Assembly: GCA_965203345.1 (NCBI GenBank)
Contig: CBDBCK010000027.1
Location: forward strand, 434,001-498,000
DNA: 64,000 nt
Origin: CBDBCK01 sp965203345
GTDB lineage: Bacteria; Chloroflexota; Dehalococcoidia; Lucifugimonadales; Lucifugimonadaceae
Direction: 5' to 3'
A model generated the notes under the pieces. It did not search any database. It saw only the letters and a program-made list of their open reading frames with translations, and was not told the origin of the DNA. Of the stretch, positions 43,201-52,200 are shown piece after piece. Position 1 is the stretch's first letter, and every line of letters starts with the position of its first letter. The position numbers and the translations under genes were made by a program.

Positions 43201-46200
43201 CTTTGCCGTCGGGTGTGTTCTCAGGTCTGGATATGCTTACGAGCCTTCGCCTGGATGAGAATCGTCTGACTACTTTGCCGTCGGGTGTGTTCACTGGTCT
43301 GGATAACCTTGAGCGCCTTCTCCTGGATGAGAATCGTCTGACTACTTTGCCGTCGGGTGTGTTCACTGGTCTGGATAACCTTGAGCGCCTTATCCTGCAT
43401 GATAATTCTCTGATGTCTTTGCCTCCTGGTGTGATATCACCTGAACTGGAAGCGAGATTGGTTTTCCTAAGTCTGTCTGACAACCCCTGGGCTTCTCCCC
43501 TTTCTGTATCTGACGAGAGAGTGTTTGAAGACGCTGGGACTGCGTCTGTAACCGTTGAACTGTTGACAGACCTGGATTACGACTTGACGTTGTCAGTCTC
43601 CACAGTTGACGTTACTGCGGAGTCAGGTTCGGACTACGTTGCTCTCTCTAGTGTGTTGCTTGGGATAGGATCTGAAGATGCAGTAACCGGCGCCATAGTA
43701 GGCACATTTGATGTAGGTATATTGCCAGACTCTCTATTGGAAGGGGATGAGACATTTGAGCTGGTGTTCACAAATGTTCCTTTGATATATGATGAGTCTG
43801 CGGATGCCCTTGTGCGTGAGTTTAGATCTGCGGTGACAATACTTGGCCCTGTTCCTGTATCATTCGTTGAGCCTGTTTATAATGTGGTGGCTGGCGAGAC
43901 AGTAGAGGTGGAAGTATATTTGACTGCTGACCCTGTACGAGCGGTAACGGTAACGCTGGCTGTATCAAGTGCCGAATCGCTTGTGTCGTTGAGTAGTGAC
44001 GCGTTGGAGTTTATTCCGGGCGGCGTACGTACCCAGTCAGTGACGGTAACGGCATCAGTGGTAGGCACGTCAACGTTGAGCTTTATTGATCTTCATTCGG
44101 ATGTAACAGCAGGGACACATTCTACGACGGTTATAGATATTACCTCTACTGAACGACCTGTATCGGATGCTGGCCCTGACCAGACAGTGATGGAAGGGGT
44201 GTTGGTGACGTTGGACGGTAGTGGTAGTGCGGATCCTGAAGGCGGTGCGCTGTCATATTCGTGGGTTCAGGCTTCAGGTGAGACTGTAACGTTGTCCGAT
44301 TCTACCGTTGCTCAACCTACGTTTACTTCACCGGTTGGTCTGTCAAGAGACGCTGAGCTTTCGTTCACCCTGGTTGTGACAGATGACACTGGCCAGACAA
44401 GTGCCATTTCGGATACAGTATTGATAACGGTTGAAGCGTCTACTCCTATTGTGGTTGTGTCATTCGTATCAGCTGATTACGCGGTATCGGAAGGATCTTC
44501 TGTGGAGGTTCTTGCAGTTCTGGATATAGTACCTCGTCGGACGGTGTCTGTAAATGTAATAGCGAGCGGTTTGGGTGGAGCCACGGAAGATGACTACCGT
44601 TTGTCTGCTACTTCATTCACGTTTGGTCCTGAAGCAAGCGAAGCAACGCTGGCTGTAACTGCAGTTGACGATCTGGTTGACGATGACGGGGAGAGGGTAT
44701 CTCTGGAGCTGATGATAGATCCTTCATCGTCCAATGTATCGTTGGGATCTCCATCGACTGCTGAAGTGTCAATATTGGATGACGACGCAGTAGTTAATGA
44801 ACGACCTGTTGCGGATGCTGGCCCTGATCAGACAGTGTCAGAAGGTGTGTTGGTGACGTTAGACGGTGGCGGCAGTACGGATCCTGAAGGCGATGCACTG
44901 TTATATTCGTGGGTTCAGGCTTCAGGTGAGGCTGTAACACTGTCGGATTCTACTGTTGCCGAACCTACGTTTACTTCCCCGGTTGATCTGTCAAGAGACG
45001 CGGAGCTTTCGTTCACCCTGGTTGTGACAGATGACACTGGCCAGACAAGTGCCCCGGATACAGTATTGATAACGGTTGAAGCGTCTAACCCTGCGGTGGT
45101 TGTGTCTTTCGTATCAGCTGATTATCAGGTATTGGAAGGATCTTCTGTGGAGGTTCTTGCAGTTCTGGATCTGGCACCTCGTCGGACGGTGTCTGTAAAT
45201 GTATTAGCGAGCGGTTTGGGTGGAGCCACGGAAGATGATTACATTTTGTCTGTCACTTCACTCACGTTTGGTCCTGAAGAAAGCGAAGCAACGCTTGCTG
45301 TAACTGCGGTTGACGATTCGGCTGAGGAAGACGGAGAGAGGGTGTCTCTGGAGCTGATGATAGATCCTTCATTGTCCAATGTATCGTTGGGTTCTCCATC
45401 GACTGCTGAAGTGTTGATACTGGATGACGAGGTAGTAGTTAATGAACGCCCTGTAGCGGATGCTGGCCCTGACCAGACAGTGACGGAAGGTGTGTTGGTG
45501 ACGTTAGACGGTAGCGGCAGTACGGATCCTGAAGGCGGTGCACTGTCATATTCGTGGGTTCAGGCTTCAGGTGAGTCTGTGACCCTGTCGGATTCTACTG
45601 TTGCTCAACCTACGTTTACTTCCCCTGTTGATCTTTCAAGAGACGCGGAGCTTTCGTTCACCCTGGTTGTGACGGATGACACTGGCCAGACAAGTGCGGT
45701 TTCGGATACAGTATTGATAACGGTTGAAGCATCTACTCCTACTGTGATTGTGTCTTTCGTATCAGATGATTATGAGGTATCGGAAGGTTCTTCTGTGGAG
45801 GTTCTTGCAGTTCTGGATCTGGCACCTCGTCGGACGGTGTCTGTAAATGTATTAGCGAGCGGTTTGGGTGGAGCCACGGAAGATGATTACATTTTGTCTG
45901 TCACTTCACTCACGTTTGGTCCTGAAGAAAGCGAAGCAACGCTGGATGTAAGTGCGGTTGAGGATTCGGCTGATGAAGACGGAGAGAGGGTATCTCTGGA
46001 GCTGACGCTGGACTCTTCATCTTCCAATGTGTCTTTGGGATCTCCTTCAATTGAGGAAGTATTGCTATTGGACGATGATGAAGCAGTTAATGAACGACCT
46101 GTTGCGGATGCTGGCCCTGACCAGACAGTGTCAGAAGGTGTGTTGGTGACGTTAAACGGTAGAGGCAGTACGGATACTGAAGGCGGTGCACTGTCATATT

Positions 46201-49200
46201 CGTGGGTTCAGGCTTCAGGTGAGACTGTGACACTGTCGGATTCTTCTGTTGCTCAACCTACGTTTACTTCACCGGTTGGTCTTTCAAGAGACGCTGAGCT
46301 TTCGTTCTCCCTCGTTGTGACAGATGACACTGGCCAGACAAGTGCCATTTCGGATACAGTATTGATAACGGTTGAAGCGTCTAACCCTGCGGTGGTTGTG
46401 TCTTTCGTATCATCTGATTACGAGGTATCGGAAGGTTCTTCTGTGGAGGTACGTGCAGTTCTGGATATAGTACCTCGTCGGACGGTGTCTGTAAATGTAA
46501 TAGCTAGCGGTTTGGGTGGAGCCACGGAAGATGATTACATTTTGTCCTTCACTTCATTCACGTTTGGTCCTGAAGAAAGAGAAGCAACGCTGGTTGTAAC
46601 TGCGGTTGACGATCTGGTTGACGATGACGGAGAGAGGGTATCTCTGGATCTGATGATAGATCCTTCATTGTCCAATGTATCGTTGGGATCTCCGTCAACT
46701 GAGGAAGTGTTGATATTGGATGATGACGCAGCAGTTAATGAACGACCTGTAGCGGATGCTGGCCCTGACCAGACAGTGACGGAAGGTGTGTTGGTGACGT
46801 TAGACGGTAGTGGTAGTACGGATCCTGAAGGCGGTGCACTGTCATATTCCTGGGTTCAGGCTTCAGGTGAGACTGTGACACTGTCGGATTCTACTGTTGC
46901 CGCACCTACGTTTACTTCCCCGGTTGATCTTTCAAGAGACGCTGAGCTTTTGTTCTCGCTTGCTGTGACAGATGGCTTTGGGCAGACAAGTGCCATTTCG
47001 GATACAGTATTGATAACGGTTGAAGCATCTACTCCTGCCGTGGTTGTGTCTTTCGTATCAGATGATTATGAGGTATCGGAAGGTTCTTCCGTGGAGGTTC
47101 TTGCAGTTCTGGATATGGTACCTCGTCGGACGGTGTCTGTAAATGTAGTAGTGAGCAGTTTGGGTGGAGCCACGGAAGATGACTACATTTTGTCGGACAC
47201 TTCACTCACGTTTGGTCCTGAAGAGAGAGAAGCAACGCTGGATGTAACTGCAGTTGAGGATTCGGCTGAGGAATCCGGGGAGGGCGTATCTCTAGAGCTG
47301 ATGCTAGACCCTTCATCGTCCAATGTATCGTTGGGATCTCCTTCAACTGAGGAAGTATTGCTACTGGACGACGCAGTAGTTAATGAACGACCTGTGGCGG
47401 ATGCTGGCCCTGACCAGACAGTGACGGAAGGTGTGTTGGTGACGTTAGACGGTAGTGGCAGTACGGATCCTGGAGGCGGTGCGCTGTCATATTCGTGGGT
47501 TCAGGCTTCAGGTGAGACTGTGACACTGTCGGATTCTTCTATTGCTCAACCTACGTTTACTTCCCCTGTTGATCTTTCAAGAGACGCTGAGCTTTTGTTC
47601 ACCCTGGTTGTGACGGATGACGCTGACCAGACAAGTGCCATTTCGGATACAGTATTGATAACGGTTGAAGCATCTACTCCTACTGTGGTTGTGTCTTTCG
47701 TATCAGCTGATTATCAGGTATTGGAAGGATCTTCTGTGGAAGTTCTTGCAGTTCTGGATATAGTACCTCGTCGGACGGTGTCTGTAAATGTATTAGCGAG
47801 CGGTTTGGGTGGAGCCACGGAAGATGATTACATTTTGTCCTTCACTTCATTCACGTTTGGTCCTGAAGCAAGCGAAGCAACGCTTGCTGTAACTGCGGTT
47901 GACGATCTGGTTGACGATGACGGAGAGAGGGTGTCTCTGGAGCTGATGATAGATCCTTCATCGTCCAATGTATCGTTGGGATCTCAGTCAACTGAGGAAG
48001 TGTTGATATTGGATGATGACGTAGCAGTTAATGAACGACCTGTATCGGATGCTGGCCCTGACCAGACAGTGGCGGAAGGTGTGTTGGTGACGTTAGACGG
48101 TAGTGGCAGTGCGGATCCTGAAGGCGGTGCACTGTCATATTCGTGGGTTCAGGCTTCAGGTGAGGCTGTGACACTGTCGGATTCTACTGTTGCTCAACCT
48201 ACGTTTACTTCCCCGGTTGATCTTTCAAGAGACGCGGAGCTTTCGTTCACCCTTGTTGTGACAGATGACACTGACCAGACAAGTGCCATTTCGGATACAG
48301 TATTGATAACGGTTGAAGCGTCTACTCCTGCAGTGGTTGTGTCTTTCGTATCAGCTGATTATCAGGTATCGGAAGGATCTTCTGTGTCAGTGGGTATAGT
48401 TCTGGATATGGTACCTCGTCGTTCGGTGTCTGTAAATGTATTAGCGAGCGGTTTGGGTGGAGCAACGGAAGATGATTACATTTTGTCCTTCACTTCATTC
48501 ACGTTTGGCCCTGAAGCAAGAGAAGCAACGCTGGATGTAAGTGCGGTTGACGATCTGGCTGACGATGACGGGGAGAGGGTATCTCTGGAGCTGATGATAG
48601 ATTCTTCATTGTCCAATGTGTCTTTGGGATCTCAATCAACTGAGGAAGTGTTGATATTGGATGACGACGTAGCAGTTAATGAACGACCTGTTGCGGATGC
48701 TGGCCCTGACCAGACAGTGGCAGAAGGTGTGTTGGTGACATTAGACGGTAGCGGCAGTACGGATACTGAAGGCGGTGCGCTGTCATATTCGTGGGTTCAG
48801 GCTTCAGGTGAGACTGTGACACTATCGGATTCTACTATTGCTCAACCTACGTTTACTTCCCCGGTTGGTCTTTCAAGAGACGCGGAGCTTTCGTTCTCCC
48901 TCGTTGTGACAGATGACACTGGCCAGACAAGTGCGGTTTCGGATACAGTATTGATAACGGTTGAAGCTTCTACTCCTACTGTGGTTGTGTCTTTCGTATC
49001 AGATGATTATGAGGTATCGGAAGGATCTTCAGTGCCAGTGGTTATAGTTCTGGATATAGTACCTCGTCGGACGGTGTCTGTAAATGTATTAGCGAGTGGT
49101 TTGGGTGGAGCAACGGAAGATGACTACCGTTTGTCGGCCACTTCATTCACGTTTGGTCCTGAAGAGAGTGAAGCAACGCTTGATGTAACTGCGGTTGACG

Positions 49201-52200
49201 ATCTGGCTGACGATGACGGGGAGAGTGTGTCTCTGGAGCTGATGCTGGACTCTTCATCGTCCAATGTATCGTTGGGATCTCCGTCAACTGAGGAAGTGTT
49301 GATACTGGATGACGATGCAGTAGTTAATGAACGACCTGTTGCGGATGCTGGCCCTGACCAGACAGTGTCAGAAGGTGTGTTGGTGACGTTAGACGGTAGT
49401 GGTAGTACGGATCCTGAAGGTGGTGCACTGTCATATTCTTGGGTTCAGGCTTCAGGTGAGACTGTGACACTATCGGATTCTACTATTGCTCAACCTACGT
49501 TTACTTCCCCGGTTGGTCTGTCAACAGACGCGGAGCTTTCGTTCTCCCTAGTTGTGACAGATGACACTGGCCAGACAAGTGCCATTTCGGATACAGTATT
49601 GATAACGGTTGAAGCGTCTAACCCTGCTGTGGTTGTGTCTTTCGTATCAGATGATTATGAGGTATCGGAAGGTTCTTCTGTGTCAGTGGGTATAGTTCTG
49701 GATATAGTACCTCGTCGTTCGGTGTCTGTAAATGTATTAGCGAGCGGTTTGGGTGGAGCCACGGAAGATGATTACATTTTGTCCTTCACTTCATTCACGT
49801 TTGGTCCTGAAGAAAGAGAAGCAACGCTGGATGTAAGTGCGGTTGACGATTCGGCTGACGATGACGGGGAGAGGGTATCTCTGGAACTGATGATAGATCC
49901 TTCATCGTCCAATGTATCGTTGGGATCTCCTTCAATTGAGGAAGTATTGCTATTGGACGATGATGAAGCAGTTAATGAACGACCTGTAGCGGATGCTGGC
50001 CCTGACCAGACAGTGTCAGAAGGCGTGTTGGTGACGTTAGACGGTAGCGGCAGTACGGATCCTGAAGACGGCGCACTGTTATATTCGTGGGTTCAGGAGT
50101 CAGGTCAGTCTGTGACACTGTCGGATTCTTCTGTTGCTCAACCTACGTTTACTTCCCCGGTTGGTCTTTCAAGAGACGCGGAGCTTTCGTTCTCCCTCGT
50201 TGTGACAGATGACACTGGCCAGACAAATGCTGTTGCGGATACAGTATTGATAACAGTTGAAGCGTCTACTCCTACTGTGGTTGTGTCTTTCGTATCAGAT
50301 GATTATGAGGTATCGGAAGGATCTTCAGTGCCAGTGGTTATAGTTCTGGATATAGTACCTCGTCGTTCGGTGTCTGTAAATGTAGTAGCGAGCGGTTTGG
50401 GTGGAGCAACGGAAGATGATTACATTTTGTCTTTCACTTCATTCACGTTTGGTCCTGAAGAAAGAGAAGCAACGCTGGATGTAAGTGCGGTTGACGATTC
50501 GACTGATGAAGACGGAGAGAGGGTATCTCTGGAGCTGACTCTGGACTCTTCATCTTCCAATGTGTCTTTGGGATCTCCGTCAACTGAGGAAGTGTTGCTA
50601 TTGGATGACGACGTAGCAGTTAATGAACGACCTGTTGCGGATGCTGGCCCTGACCAGACAGTGGCAGAAGGTGTGTTGGTGACATTAGACGGTAGCGGCA
50701 GTACGGATACTGAAGGCGGTGCGCTGTCATATTCGTGGGTTCAGGCTTCAGGTGAGACTGTGACACTATCGGATTCTACTATTGCTCAACCTACGTTTAC
50801 TTCCCCGGTTGGTCTTTCAAGAGACGCGGAGCTTTCGTTCTCCCTCGTTGTGACAGATGACACTGGCCAGACAAGTGCGGTTTCGGATACAGTATTGATA
50901 ACGGTTGAAGCTTCTACTCCTACTGTGGTTGTGTCTTTCGTATCAGCTGATTATCAGGTATTGGAAGGATCTTCTGTGGAGGTTCTTGCAGTTCTGGATA
51001 TAGAACCTCGTCGGACGGTGTCTGTAAATGTATTAGCGAGCGGTTTGGGAGGAGCAACGGAAGATGATTACATTTTGTCCTTCACTTCATTCACGTTTGG
51101 TCCTGAAGAAAGAGAAGCAACGCTGGATGTAAGTGCGGTTGAGGATTCGGCTGATGAAGACGGAGAGAGGGTATCTCTGGAGCTGACTCTGGACTCTTCA
51201 TCTTCCAATGTGTCTTTGGGATCTCCTTCAATTGAGGAAGTATTGCTACTGGACGATGAGGTGACAGTGTCGTTTGGTGAACCGGACTATAGGATAGTTG
51301 AAGGTCAAACATTGGACGTGTCGGTGGTTCTGGATGTGGATCCTGGGCGTAATTTGGCAATAACTATAGTGGGTTCAGGTGTTGGCACATCGGCTGTTGT
51401 ATCCGGTTTGCCGGCGACAGTGGAGTTTAGTCCAGGCGTGACGGAGGTGTCGTTCTCCTTGTCCGCAATAGACGACTCAGCGGACAACGACGGGGAGACG
51501 TTGCTTCTGGAGTTTGATGAATTGCCGTTGGGTGTGTCTGTCGGCACTCAATCAAGTGCACTAGTGTCAATAATAGATAACGACCCTGTTCTTAATGTGT
51601 GCGACAGGACCGAGGAAGTTCAGGCTGCGATTATAACTGCAGCTAATGCTCTTTCCGGTGTTACGGTCACGGGTTGTGAAGAAATTACCGAGGCTCATCT
51701 GTCAGGCATAAGCGAGTTGACTATTAGTGATGAACTAGGCCTTACTAGACTGCAGTTTGGAGACTTCTCTGGTCTGACTTCGTTGCAGACACTTAATATA
51801 TCTGTCAACCGGAATCTGCTCACCCTTCCTTCGGGACTGTTTGCCGATCTGGATATGCTTACGCATCTTTTCCTGAATAATAATGGTCTGGTGTCTTTGC
51901 GATCGGATGTGTTCACTGGTCTGAATAACCTTCAGCACCTTAGCCTGTTTAATAATGCTCTGACTTCTTTGCCACCGGATGTGTTCACTGGTCTGGGTAG
52001 TCTTGAGATCCTTGACCTGGGTAGGAATGCTCTGACATCTTTGCCATCGGATGTGTTCACTGGTCTGGGTAGTCTTGCTCGCCTTGGCCTGGGTAGGAAT
52101 GCTCTGACATCTTTGCCACCGGATGTGTTCACTGGTCTGAATAACCTTGATCGCCTTGAACTGTTTGTGAATCGTCTGGAGTCTTTGCCACCGGATGTGT

